DNA of 64,000 nucleotides from an uncultured Bacilli bacterium (GTDB taxonomy: Bacteria > Bacillota_I > Bacilli_A > RF39 > UBA660). The translations under genes were made by a program, and so were the position numbers. Shown here one piece after another: positions 8,438 to 15,887 of the stretch. Where the stretch lies: contig CASPWD010000002.1 in the NCBI GenBank assembly GCA_949425635.1, positions 62,001-126,000 on the forward strand, given 5' to 3'. Positions within the stretch are counted from its first letter, which is position 1, and every line of letters starts with the position of its first letter. The notes beneath the pieces are model-generated. The model searched no databases. It worked only from the letters and a program-made list of their open reading frames with translations, and had not been told where the DNA came from.

Positions 8438-8487
8438 AATAAAGCAGACAAATAAAAAATTTAAGTCTGCTTTATTCATGTTATAAT
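8438..8487 (+). terminator. terminator directly followed by an extended -10 promoter
   Basis: A 12-bp perfect stem, AATAAAGCAGAC/GTCTGCTTTATT (8438-8476), closes the four-gene operon. TGTTATAAT (extended -10, hexamer 8482-8487) starts six bases later and serves the HAD gene. Confidence 0.85.
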
Positions 8488-8513
8488 ATAATAAAAATGA
8501 AAGAAGAATTACT

Positions 8514-9146
8514 ATGAAACAAGGAATTATTTTTGATTTAGATGGAACTTTATGGGAAGTAACAAACACTACATATAATAGCGTTAATGAAATAGCCAAG
8601 AAACATAACTTAGACGAAGTAAAAATAGAGACAATCCGTAGTGTGTTCGGCTGCAATAAAGAAGAATCAGCCAAGTTATATTTTCCATCTTCACCTTTAG
8701 AAGAAGCATTAAAATTGACTGATGAAATTGCAATTATAAATATTCATAACTTGAAAAAGTATGGAGGGAATATATACGAAGGCCTAGAAAGTTCTTTGAG
8801 AAAATTGAAAGAAAAATATGATTTATTTATTGTTAGTAATACCGATAATAAAGAGTATATCGAAGCATTTTTAGAAACTTCAGGTTTAAATAACTATTTT
8901 AAAGATTACATAGCTGCTAGTGAATTAAAGATTTCTAAAGCTGAGGCAATTAAGAAAATAATTAGAAATCATAATTTATCAGAATCAATCTATGTTGGAG
9001 ATACAATAAAAGATTATGAAGCAACAAAGCTAGCAGGTATTCCATTTATTCACGCAAAATACGGCTTTGGAAAAGATTTAAAAACAACATATTGCATTAA
9101 TTCGATAACAGATTTACCAAGTATTGTCGAAAAAGTGTTGAGATAA
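8514..9146 (+). CDS. HAD-superfamily hydrolase (phosphoglycolate phosphatase-like)
   Basis: A 210-residue HAD phosphatase. Motif I is IIFDLDGTLW (nucleophile Asp8, acid Asp10), motif II FIVSNTDN, the motif III lysine lies in the ASELKISKAEA stretch, and motif IV is YVGDTIKDYEATKLAG. The helical cap between motifs I and II is that of the Gph/PpaX group. It probably dephosphorylates a small sugar or nucleotide phosphate in the cytosol; the exact substrate cannot be read from the sequence. It is transcribed from its own extended -10 promoter and ends 22 bases before the phosphoesterase gene. Confidence 0.88.
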   Translation: MKQGIIFDLDGTLWEVTNTTYNSVNEIAKKHNLDEVKIETIRSVFGCNKEESAKLYFPSSPLEEALKLTDEIAIINIHNLKKYGGNIYEGLESSLRKLKEKYDLFIVSNTDNKEYIEAFLETSGLNNYFKDYIAASELKISKAEAIKKIIRNHNLSESIYVGDTIKDYEATKLAGIPFIHAKYGFGKDLKTTYCINSITDLPSIVEKVLR

Positions 9147-9168
9147 AGTAATAAAAAGGAGAGTAGGA

Positions 9169-10017
9169 ATGAAAAAGAAAACCAAAGTTATTATATTAAC
9201 TATTCTTACTATACTAGTTCTATGCTCGTTTTATCTTCACTATGAAAATACAAAATTACAAGTAAGCAAATACAATATAAAAAATAGTAAAATACCTAGT
9301 GATTTTAACAATTATAAGATTGTTCAAGTATCAGACTTTCATAATACAAAATCGAAAACTTTAACCAATGATTTAATAAAAGAAATCAAAGAACAAAATC
9401 CAAATATTATTGTTCTAACAGGGGATTTAATTGACGCCAATAAAACGGATATAGATATAGCAATTAACTTTATAAAGGAAATAAATGACATTTCTTCAAT
9501 TTATTTCATCTCAGGAAATCACGAAGAAAGCACAAGTGCATATAGTACTCTAAAAGAGCAGCTAGAAGAAAACAATGTTATAATTCTAGACAACAAAGCA
9601 GTGATTCTAAAAGAAGCTGAATCAGAAATGAACTTAATAGGAATTAGTGATCCACAAATAATTAATGATAGTTTTTTCTCAGATTCTGAAAAGATAAAAT
9701 TAGAATTAGAAAATGTTGCATATGATAAAAGCAAGTATAGTATTTTATTATCACACCGACCAGAAACTTTTGATACCTATGTTGAAAGTGAACTTGACTT
9801 AGTTTTAACTGGTCACGCTCATGGTGGCCAAATAAGGATTCCCTTTATAGGTGGAGTAGTTGCTCCAAATCAAGGATTATTTCCTAAATATACAAGTGGC
9901 AAGTTCCATAACAAAAATACAACTATGATAGTAAGTCGCGGTATTGGGAATAGTATTCTACCTTTTAGAATAAACAATCGCCCAGAATTAGTAGTGATAA
10001 CTTTAAATAACGAATAG
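9169..10017 (+). CDS. membrane-anchored metallophosphoesterase (YkuE/YaeI-like)
   Basis: A 282-residue calcineurin-like phosphoesterase with an N-terminal signal anchor (residues 5-24). Dimetal motifs are complete: QVSDFHNT (Asp56, His58), LTGDLID (Asp86), SGNHEE (Asn117, His118), LLSHRPE and TGHAHGGQ. The IGGVVAPNQGLFPKYTSG segment is characteristic of the YkuE/YaeI branch, whose members act on phosphodiesters at the membrane or cell wall. The metal is probably Mn or Fe. It sits between the HAD gene and a small membrane-protein gene, all on one strand with short gaps. Confidence 0.9.
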   Translation: MKKKTKVIILTILTILVLCSFYLHYENTKLQVSKYNIKNSKIPSDFNNYKIVQVSDFHNTKSKTLTNDLIKEIKEQNPNIIVLTGDLIDANKTDIDIAINFIKEINDISSIYFISGNHEESTSAYSTLKEQLEENNVIILDNKAVILKEAESEMNLIGISDPQIINDSFFSDSEKIKLELENVAYDKSKYSILLSHRPETFDTYVESELDLVLTGHAHGGQIRIPFIGGVVAPNQGLFPKYTSGKFHNKNTTMIVSRGIGNSILPFRINNRPELVVITLNNE

Positions 10018-10040
10018 CATATCGAATAGGAGAGTCAAAA

Positions 10041-10481
10041 ATGAAATTTGGTTGGATAAATATTTTTGGTACTGTAATTCTTATAATTATGTTAATACCA
10101 AATATTATATATGCTCTAAAAGAGAGAAATGTAGAATACAAATATGAAAACAAAGTAGTAAATATTTTAGAACAAGTAGGAAGATATTTCTCAATGTTCT
10201 TTCTTATCTTTCCAATTGGGGTATCAGGATTTTCTAGCGTCACTTTTATGCTTATATATCTAATCTGTAATAGTATTTTCTTGCTAGTATACGTGATAAT
10301 TTGGTGCTTTTATTTGAAAAGTCCAAGTCTAAATAAATCTTTGATTTTATCCATTCTTCCAACACTAATATTTTTAATTAGTGGTGTTGCATTAAATCAT
10401 TGGTTATTAATTATTTCATCCCTAATATTTGGAAGTACTCATATTTACATAACATACAAAAATAACAATAAAAATAATTAA
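10041..10481 (+). CDS. four-helix integral membrane protein of unknown function
   Basis: A 146-residue protein with about four hydrophobic helices (roughly 3-24, 48-72, 74-94 and 105-138) and a charged Lys/Asn tail. I do not recognise the family. AGGAG lies at the right distance before ATG 10041. It is 23 bases after the metallophosphoesterase gene and probably co-transcribed with it. Its stop codon lies inside the following terminator stem. Confidence 0.7.
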   Translation: MKFGWINIFGTVILIIMLIPNIIYALKERNVEYKYENKVVNILEQVGRYFSMFFLIFPIGVSGFSSVTFMLIYLICNSIFLLVYVIIWCFYLKSPSLNKSLILSILPTLIFLISGVALNHWLLIISSLIFGSTHIYITYKNNNKNN

Positions 10482-10525
10482 GCAAATTAGTCTATCTAAA
10501 CGATTTGCTTTTTCCGTGCTATAAT
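10480..10525 (+). terminator. terminator directly followed by an extended -10 promoter
   Basis: AAGCAAAT (10480-10487) pairs with ATTTGCTT (10503-10510), followed by a short T run. TGCTATAAT (hexamer 10520-10525) begins seven bases later. Confidence 0.8.
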
Positions 10526-10555
10526 AATGATAAATTTAGAAAAGGAGAATATATT

Positions 10556-10969
10556 ATGGAATTAGAAAATATTGAAGAATTAACTAGTGAAGTAGAAAGT
10601 ACAACTATCGAGACAGAACCACTATTTGAGGAGTATGTTGATTTTGAAACATTCAGTAAATCAGATTTTAGAGCAGTTAAAATTAAAGATTGTAAGAGTG
10701 TTCCTAAAAGTAAGAAGCTATTAGAATTCACTCTAGATGATGGAACGGGGGTAGACAGAACTATCCTTAGTGGTATTCATGCTTACTATGAACCAGAGGA
10801 CTTAATCGGTAAAACAGTTATAGCTATTCTTAACTTACCACCACGTAATATGATGGGAATAGACTCTTGTGGAATGCTTATGTCAGCAGTTCATACTGAA
10901 GAAGGGGAAGAAAAACTACATTTATTAATAGTAGACGATTCAATCCCAGCTGGGGCAAAATTATACTAA
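10556..10969 (+). CDS. tRNA-binding OB-fold protein (MetRS C-terminal domain/CsaA-like)
   Basis: A 137-residue protein: a 30-residue acidic N-terminus, then an EMAPII-type OB fold from about residue 32 (FETFSKSDFRAVKIKDCKSV) to the end (AGAKLY). The hallmark NLPPRNMMGIDSCGMLMSA is the MetG C-terminal/CsaA tRNA-binding loop. Such stand-alone domains bind tRNA or serve as small chaperones. The open frame extends upstream to 10505, but ATG 10556 has the Shine-Dalgarno AAAGGAG and follows the promoter at 10520. It is a single-gene unit. Confidence 0.88.
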   Translation: MELENIEELTSEVESTTIETEPLFEEYVDFETFSKSDFRAVKIKDCKSVPKSKKLLEFTLDDGTGVDRTILSGIHAYYEPEDLIGKTVIAILNLPPRNMMGIDSCGMLMSAVHTEEGEEKLHLLIVDDSIPAGAKLY

Positions 10970-11027
10970 TATAAATAATTATAAGTTGTATTTTTAAATA
11001 ATATACATATAATTATTTGGTGATGAT

Positions 11028-11291
11028 ATGTTTAAAATTAAAGATGCATATTATGCAGCTTCTATTCTTGGAGTTAAATTTAATGATTATACTCCTGAAG
11101 AATTTCTAGATGGAATTAACATTGAGCTAGAACATGGAACAGTAAATCGTAAAACTAATGTAACAAACGATGACTTAATTATAACAGCTAAAATAGCCTT
11201 AGCTCACTTGAATGAATTTCCTAACTATTATAATAAAGTATATGGTCTAAGAGCATTTGAAACATTTTTAGAAAGTAAGCTAAAAAAATAA
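11028..11291 (+). CDS. DUF5661-family small protein
   Basis: An 87-residue protein that matches the DUF5661 family as I know it: an N-terminal DAYYAASILGVKFNDYTPEE helix, then GINIELEHGTVNRKTNVTND and KIALAHLNEFPNYYNKV. The family is common in Firmicutes and archaea and has no demonstrated role. ATG 11028 follows GGTGAT. It has no obvious partner gene. Confidence 0.8.
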   Translation: MFKIKDAYYAASILGVKFNDYTPEEFLDGINIELEHGTVNRKTNVTNDDLIITAKIALAHLNEFPNYYNKVYGLRAFETFLESKLKK

Positions 11292-11322
11292 ACTTTAAAT
11301 ATAAAAAGTATTAATGTTAAAA

Positions 11323-11337
11323 AACTTTGACAAAGTT
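11323..11337. promoter_or_regulatory. 15-bp palindrome upstream of an XRE regulator
   Basis: AACTTTGACAAAGTT has perfect 7-bp arms around one central base and contains a -35-like TTGACA. It lies 66 bases before the XRE gene at 11404, suggesting an autoregulatory operator; no well-placed -10 is seen. Confidence 0.4.
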
Positions 11338-11403
11338 CCAAAATCCTTTGGTAGATTTGTTAAAAATAATTTCATTATAATTGCTATTGGAAGAAGGGAA
11401 AAA

Positions 11404-11964
11404 ATGAAATTAGGAGAACACATTTTAAAACTAAGGAAGAAAACTGGACTTTCACAAGAGCAATTAGGTGAATTAGTAGATGTTACAAGACAAACTATTT
11501 CCAACTGGGAACTTGGTGCAACAGAGCCAAATCCAAGACAACTTAAATTATTATCTAAAGCACTAAACGTAAGCATTGATGAACTTTTAGATAATGATAT
11601 CAAAAGTGTGATTGAAGAAAAAGTGAGTAACACCGAAAAATTAGCAGGAATAATTATAAATATTCTAAAGTTCTTTGCTATATTTATAATTGCTAGTCTT
11701 ATATTGATTATTATAGGAGCATGTATATTTTCAAATGCAAGAACGATAACGACCACAAGTATAGAAAATCTAGAAATATCTTGTTCCTTAAATAACAAAG
11801 ATTATCTAATTGAAGTAGGAACAGATGGTTACTATAATTGCTCGAATTGCGATAAAGAGTTGCAAGTAATTTTAAAAGAGGACTATATTGACTTTGAAGA
11901 CTTAGAGTCAACAGAAGAAAATATAACTTCCTATTTTGACAAACACAATGGTACGTGTGAATAA
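11404..11964 (+). CDS. XRE-family HTH regulator with one membrane helix and a CxxC tail
   Basis: A 186-residue protein: residues 1-60 are a Cro/C1-type HTH (LGEHILKLRKKTGLSQEQLG, then TRQTISNWELGATEPNPRQL), about 80-105 a transmembrane helix, and the remainder a putatively extracytoplasmic domain holding the pair CSNC. The start ATG 11404 follows AAGAAGGGA; the frame is open to 11314 but without a better site. It is one of eight XRE proteins in this window, most of them membrane-tethered. It probably senses an envelope or extracellular signal and regulates nearby promoters; the target is unknown. Confidence 0.85.
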   Translation: MKLGEHILKLRKKTGLSQEQLGELVDVTRQTISNWELGATEPNPRQLKLLSKALNVSIDELLDNDIKSVIEEKVSNTEKLAGIIINILKFFAIFIIASLILIIIGACIFSNARTITTTSIENLEISCSLNNKDYLIEVGTDGYYNCSNCDKELQVILKEDYIDFEDLESTEENITSYFDKHNGTCE

Positions 11965-11980
11965 TTTAATCTAAATGAAA

Positions 11981-12016
11981 ACAAACAAGAATTTATTTCT
12001 CTTGTTTGTTTTTTTC
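11981..12016. terminator. bidirectional terminator between convergent genes
   Basis: ACAAACAAGA (11981-11990) pairs with TCTTGTTTGT (12000-12009) and is followed by seven T. The HxlR stop codon on the minus strand lies in the loop, and the A-rich left flank gives a weaker T run on that strand. Confidence 0.75.
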
Positions 12017-12331
12017 TCCCCATTCACATAACTGGTCTAAAATAGGCATCAAAGTTTTACCTTTATCAGACAAATAATATTCTACTTTAGGAGGAATCTC
12101 ATTATATTCTTTTCTAACAATTAAATTAGAATCTTCTAAATCCTTTAAATTAGCTGTTAACGTTTTAAATGATATCGGATCTAAAAATCTTTTAAGTTCA
12201 TTATATCTAAAAGGACCATAAAAAGCTAAAGAATATAGAATAGATAATTTATATTTACCAGATATTAAAGACATACTATATGAGAATCCACTATCTTCAA
12301 AATTCATTCTGGTTTTATGTTCATTACTCAT
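11993..12331 (-). CDS. HxlR-family transcriptional regulator
   Basis: A 112-residue winged-helix protein with the HxlR pattern: ISGKYKLSILYSLAFYGPFR, NELKRFLDPISFKTLTANLK, and the wing KVEYYLSDKGKTLMPILDQL. HxlR proteins repress redox, quinone or aldehyde detoxification genes. The N-terminal sensing Cys of the YodB/HypR type is absent; the only Cys is near residue 104. It is divergent from a flavin reductase-like gene 78 bases away, the standard arrangement for a regulator and its target. The Shine-Dalgarno is GGAGA on the minus strand. Confidence 0.88.
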   Translation of the reverse strand: MSNEHKTRMNFEDSGFSYSMSLISGKYKLSILYSLAFYGPFRYNELKRFLDPISFKTLTANLKDLEDSNLIVRKEYNEIPPKVEYYLSDKGKTLMPILDQLCEWGEKNKQEK

Positions 12332-12408
12332 AAGACACTCTCCTTTAGGTAAGTACTATACAAAAGGATTATAGCGTAATATAATGGCAATGTAAAGGAG
12401 AGAAGAAA

Positions 12409-12963
12409 ATGAGAAAAAATATCAAAACTACAGAAGCAATATTCCCAATGCCAGTTTTAATGATAGCAACGTATAATGAAGATGGAAGCGTAAATGTTAT
12501 GAATGCAGCATGGGGAACAATGTTAGAAAGAAACCAAGTTATATTAAACCTAACTGAAACACATAAAACTGTTAAAAATATTAAAGAGAGAAAAGCTTTT
12601 ACAGTATCTATAGCGGATAGCAACCATGTTACAGAAGCAGATTATTTTGGAGTTGTATCAGGAAATAATACACCGAATAAATTTGAAAATAGCGGTTTAA
12701 CTGCTACTAAATCTGAATTAGTTGATGCCCCAATCATTAACGAATTTCCTATTTGCTTAGAATGTGAATTTATTGAATATGGAGATTGTGGAGTAATAGG
12801 TAATGTTGTTAATACATCAGTAGATGAAAGTGTTATGGACGGCGATAATGTTGATATTACTAAAGTTTCTGCAATTGCCTTCGACCCATTCACACACGGC
12901 TACTATAAAGTAACTGAAAGAGTAGGAAATGCTTTTAAAGATGGTTTCCAATTAAAAAAATAG
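12409..12963 (+). CDS. flavin reductase-family FMN-binding split-barrel protein
   Basis: A 184-residue protein of the flavin reductase-like/FMN-binding split barrel group (Flavin_Reduct). It begins with a FPMPVLMIATYNEDGSVNVM strand pair, followed by WGTMLERNQVILNLTETHKT and the conserved AFTVSIADSNHVTEADYFGV segment. It probably binds FMN and reduces flavins or acts as a small oxidoreductase. It is divergently transcribed from the HxlR regulator, which is likely to control it. A TAATATAAT -10-like sequence lies just upstream (near 12380) and the Shine-Dalgarno is AAAGGAGAG. Confidence 0.88.
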   Translation: MRKNIKTTEAIFPMPVLMIATYNEDGSVNVMNAAWGTMLERNQVILNLTETHKTVKNIKERKAFTVSIADSNHVTEADYFGVVSGNNTPNKFENSGLTATKSELVDAPIINEFPICLECEFIEYGDCGVIGNVVNTSVDESVMDGDNVDITKVSAIAFDPFTHGYYKVTERVGNAFKDGFQLKK

Positions 12964-12989
12964 TAAAATTTATAAATATAAAAAACATA

Positions 12990-13018
12990 TTGACAACTTA
13001 ATTAAAATATAATAAAAT
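12990..13018 (+). promoter_or_regulatory. sigma-A promoter of the structured leader
   Basis: TTGACA (12990-12995) and TAAAAT (13013-13018) are 17 bp apart. The transcript would start near 13025 and open with the palindrome TTGCTTAAGCAA (13028-13039). Confidence 0.75.
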
Positions 13019-13050
13019 TGCTATTGTTTGCTTAAGCAATTAGAAAAATT

Positions 13051-13169
13051 ATAGGTTCATCGGAGGACAGGTGCATCGTAATGCCGAGATTTGATTATTC
13101 AAATCTCCTGTCGATAAGATGTCGAGTGAGCTCGGTAATATTTTAAATAATATTCCGGGCTCTTTTTTT
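13051..13169 (+). ncRNA. riboswitch-like leader, probable guanidine-IV (mepA motif)
   Basis: A compact fold can be drawn by hand. CATC (13058-13061) pairs with GATG (13118-13121). Across an internal loop GACAGG (13066-13071) pairs with CCTGTC (13107-13112). Inside lie hairpins GCAT/ATGC (loop CGTA) and AGATTTGA/TCAAATCT (loop TTAT). CCGAG (13084-13088) is complementary to CTCGG (13131-13135), which is also the 5' arm of the terminator, giving a clear switching pairing. The downstream gene pair includes a MATE exporter, the known context of the guanidine-IV class. Class assignment is from memory of context and general form, not a model search. Confidence 0.65.
13128..13169 (+). terminator. leader terminator (expression platform)
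   Basis: GAGCTCGG then AATATT pairs with AATATT then CCGGGCTC (one G-U, one bulged U), followed by seven T. It ends two bases before the GGAGG Shine-Dalgarno of the next gene, so transcription into that gene must be conditional. Confidence 0.85.
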
Positions 13170-13181
13170 AGGAGGTAAAAT

Positions 13182-13799
13182 ATGAACAAAATTATAACAA
13201 TAAGTAGGGAGTTTGGCTCAGGGGGAAGAGAAATTGGTAAAAGATTAGCTGCCAAGTTAGGGTATGCATATTATGATAGTGAAATAATTAACTTGCTTGC
13301 GAATGCCACAGGAAAGTCAGAAGAATATATTCAAAACATATCAGAAAGAGGTGTTTATCCTTATGCTTTTCAATTTGCAAAATCATTTTCAATGTATTCA
13401 AAAATGCAACAAGAACAAACTGATATGATGATAACACAACAAAAGATTCTAAAACAAATTGCCGAAAAAGGAAATTGCGTTATTGTTGGTAGAGGAGCAG
13501 ATAGAATTCTTCGAGAGTACAATCCAATGAATATATTTATCTATGCAAATATAGAATCTAAAATTAAAAGATGTAGAAAAAAAAGAAAAGATGAATCATT
13601 AACTGATAAAGAATTGATGCAAAAAATAAAAGAAATAGATAAAGAAAGAGTGAATTATCATAATATAATTTCTCATGTAAAATGGGGAAGCAAAGAAAAT
13701 TATCACTTATGTATTAACACATCAAATTTAGAGATTAAAAATATAATTTCTCCACTAGCAGATTATATAGAAAACTTTTTTGGGAGGGATAAAAAATGA
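13182..13799 (+). CDS. cytidylate kinase-like family protein
   Basis: A 205-residue P-loop protein of the Cytidylate_kin2 type: ITISREFGSGGREIGKRLAA is the N-terminal nucleotide-binding loop, GNCVIVGRGADRIL the next core strand, and the Arg-rich RCRKKRKDES lid follows. True CMP kinases share this P-loop, but the family also includes proteins of unproven substrate. It is the first gene after the riboswitch-like leader and overlaps the MATE gene by four bases (ATGA). Why a kinase-like protein accompanies an exporter is not known. Confidence 0.85.
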   Translation: MNKIITISREFGSGGREIGKRLAAKLGYAYYDSEIINLLANATGKSEEYIQNISERGVYPYAFQFAKSFSMYSKMQQEQTDMMITQQKILKQIAEKGNCVIVGRGADRILREYNPMNIFIYANIESKIKRCRKKRKDESLTDKELMQKIKEIDKERVNYHNIISHVKWGSKENYHLCINTSNLEIKNIISPLADYIENFFGRDKK

Positions 13800-15124
13800 T
13801 AGAATTAAAAGAACATTTTTCATATAAAAAACTAATTATGTTTACGTTACCAACAATTATAATGATGATATTTACTTCTATCTACGGAGTAGTAGATGGT
13901 ATATTTGTGTCCAATATTGTAGGTAGTGAAGCATTTGCGGGTGTTAATTTAATTATGCCTGCTATAATGATTCTAGGATCTGTTGGATTTATGATAGGTA
14001 CTGGAGGAAGTGCATTGGTATCTAAAACGATAGGTGAAGGCGAAGAAGAAAAAGCAAATAAATACTTTTCTATGCTTATTTATCTGGTATTAATTGCAGG
14101 TATTACTCTAGCAATCGTTGGTTTCATATTTATAAAACCAATTTCTATTGCTTTAGGAGCAGAAGGGGAAATGATTAGTATTTGTACTATGTATGGGAAA
14201 GTACTACTTATAGCAATGCCATTCTTCTTATTACAAAACTGTTTTCAAAGCTTTTTAGTAGTTGCTGAAAAACCAAAAATGGGACTTATTATCTCTATTA
14301 TTGCGGGAGTAATAAATATGTTCTTAGATTTCCTATTTATCTATGTATTTAAAATGGGAGTATTTGGAGCCTCTCTTGCAACTGGTTTAAGCCAAGTATT
14401 TGGCGGAATCGTTCCTTTAGTATATTTCATTCGTAAAAATAGTACAAAGTTAAAATTAGTTAAAACAAAGTTTGAACTAAAACCACTAATAAATGCTTGT
14501 GCAAATGGTTCGAGTGAGATGGTAACAAATATTTCGATGTCTTTAGTAAATATGTTATACAATTTGCAACTAATGAAATATGCAGGGGCGAGTGGTGTAG
14601 TTGCTTATGGAATTATCATGTATGTTGGTTTTATTTTCTCTGGAACTTATCTAGGATATTCTATCGGTTCAGCACCAATTATCGGTTATCATTATGGAGC
14701 AGAAAATACTGACGAATTAAAAAGTTTATTTAAAAAGAGTATAAAAATGCTCGTTATAACTTCTATTGTAATGACGATATTTGCTGAAATATTATCAAGC
14801 CCACTTGCTAGTATCTTCGTTAGCTATAATGAATATTTGCTTGATATGACTACTAATGCAATAAGATTATTTTCGCTTTCCTACATAATAAGTGGAATCA
14901 ATATCTTTGCTTCATCATTCTTTACCGCATTAAACAATGGATTAGTGTCAGCAATTATTTCATTTTTAAGAACATTATTATTCCAAATTGCAATGATATT
15001 CATACTTCCTGCGTTATTTGGATTAAACGGAATATGGTTAGCAGTTGTAGTAGCTGAATTATTATCACTGATAGTAAGTATAGCCTTCCTAATAGCAAAT
15101 AGAAAAAAATATAATTACATTTAA
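13796..15124 (+). CDS. MATE-family efflux transporter (MepA-like)
   Basis: A 442-residue, twelve-helix MATE exporter, with the two MatE halves at about 12-175 and 235-400. Family features are the N-terminal FTLPTIIMMIFTSIYGVVDG, the GSEAFAGVNLIMP segment and the GGSALVSKTIGEGEEEKAN loop. MATE proteins use Na+ or H+ gradients to expel cationic compounds. It overlaps the kinase-like gene by ATGA and lies downstream of a conditional terminator. If the leader is a guanidine-IV riboswitch, guanidine or related cations would be the induced substrate. Confidence 0.92.
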   Translation: MIELKEHFSYKKLIMFTLPTIIMMIFTSIYGVVDGIFVSNIVGSEAFAGVNLIMPAIMILGSVGFMIGTGGSALVSKTIGEGEEEKANKYFSMLIYLVLIAGITLAIVGFIFIKPISIALGAEGEMISICTMYGKVLLIAMPFFLLQNCFQSFLVVAEKPKMGLIISIIAGVINMFLDFLFIYVFKMGVFGASLATGLSQVFGGIVPLVYFIRKNSTKLKLVKTKFELKPLINACANGSSEMVTNISMSLVNMLYNLQLMKYAGASGVVAYGIIMYVGFIFSGTYLGYSIGSAPIIGYHYGAENTDELKSLFKKSIKMLVITSIVMTIFAEILSSPLASIFVSYNEYLLDMTTNAIRLFSLSYIISGINIFASSFFTALNNGLVSAIISFLRTLLFQIAMIFILPALFGLNGIWLAVVVAELLSLIVSIAFLIANRKKYNYI

Positions 15125-15138
15125 AGAAAATAAATTTT

Positions 15139-15200
15139 AAAAAGCAAATCATCGAATAAAGAAAATTTGCTTTTTCTTTGCTTTTATTTAGTAGTATAAT
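15139..15200 (+). terminator. terminator followed by a promoter
   Basis: AAAAAGCAAAT (15139-15149) pairs with ATTTGCTTTTT (15165-15175). A TATAAT lies at 15195-15200. Confidence 0.8.
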
Positions 15201-15238
15201 AAAAAGAGTACTTGAAACATAATTATATAGGAGGAATA

Positions 15239-15721
15239 ATGAAAAAAACAATTTTAATACTTTTCTTAATATTATGCTTGAATTTACTATGTGGTTGTGT
15301 AAATAATACGACCAATATTAAAGATTCTAATATAAATAATACTACAAAGGAGAACAAAGAAATGAATGAATTTGTATCAAAAATAAATATAACAATGAAT
15401 AATAAAACTTTTACTGCAACGTTAGAAGATAACGAGACATCAAGAGAATTAATTAGTAGATTACCACTAAATATTATAATGAATGAATTAAATGATAACG
15501 AAAAATACTACTACTTTGATAATTCTTTACCAAGTAATTCCAAGAAGGTAGATAAAATCAATAATGGGGACATCATGTTATATGGAACAGATTGTTTAGT
15601 TATATTTTATGATACTTTTAACACCAACTATAGCTATACTAAAATAGGCAAGATAGACAATAGTGAAGATTTAAAAGAAGTAGTGGGTACAAACGATATA
15701 GAGGTTTATATTTCAAAATAA
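15239..15721 (+). CDS. lipoprotein with a cyclophilin-like domain
   Basis: A 160-residue protein. Residues 1-19 are a lipoprotein signal with lipobox LCGC (lipid-modified Cys20), followed by an Asn/Thr-rich spacer. From about residue 48 the sequence KINITMNNKTFTATLEDN, SRELISRLPLNIIM and INNGDIMLYGTDCLVIFYDT matches the small cyclophilin-like fold family found in Firmicutes. Peptidyl-prolyl isomerase activity is not established for this family. ATG 15239 follows AGGAGG; nine further upstream codons are open but lie before the ribosome site. It is a single-gene unit with terminators on both sides. Confidence 0.82.
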   Translation: MKKTILILFLILCLNLLCGCVNNTTNIKDSNINNTTKENKEMNEFVSKINITMNNKTFTATLEDNETSRELISRLPLNIIMNELNDNEKYYYFDNSLPSNSKKVDKINNGDIMLYGTDCLVIFYDTFNTNYSYTKIGKIDNSEDLKEVVGTNDIEVYISK

Positions 15722-15752
15722 AATAGCAAAAAAATTCAATTTATAATTTATT

Positions 15753-15787
15753 GAGCAGATCATTTATAAAGTTGATCTGTTTTTTAA
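15753..15787 (+). terminator. intrinsic terminator
   Basis: CAGATCA (15756-15762) pairs with TGATCTG (15773-15779), followed by TTTTTT. Confidence 0.8.
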
Positions 15788-15803
15788 TTTTATAAAATAA
15801 CTC

Positions 15804-15860
15804 TTGACAAGTGAATGGGTATTCAACTATAATTGTATTAGTTGAACAAATATTCAACTA
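15804..15860 (+). promoter_or_regulatory. CadC/SmtB-type promoter with two operators
   Basis: TTGACA (15804-15809) and TATAAT (15828-15833) are 18 bp apart. A 6-2-6 operator TGAATG-GG-TATTCA (15812-15825) lies in the spacer. A second, TGAACA-AA-TATTCA (15843-15856), is set in the longer perfect repeat TAGTTGAA/TTCAACTA (15839-15860) over the transcription start. Their centres are 31 bp apart, about three helical turns. This is the ArsR/SmtB-family consensus, so metal would lift repression of the operon. Confidence 0.85.
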
Positions 15861-15887
15861 AATGTATATATTTATATGGAGGAGTAT

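Noticed and set aside
13051..13169. TPP, SAM-I, purine or yybP-ykoY riboswitch
   Set aside because: The conserved cores I know for these classes are not present; context and form fit the guanidine-IV class better.
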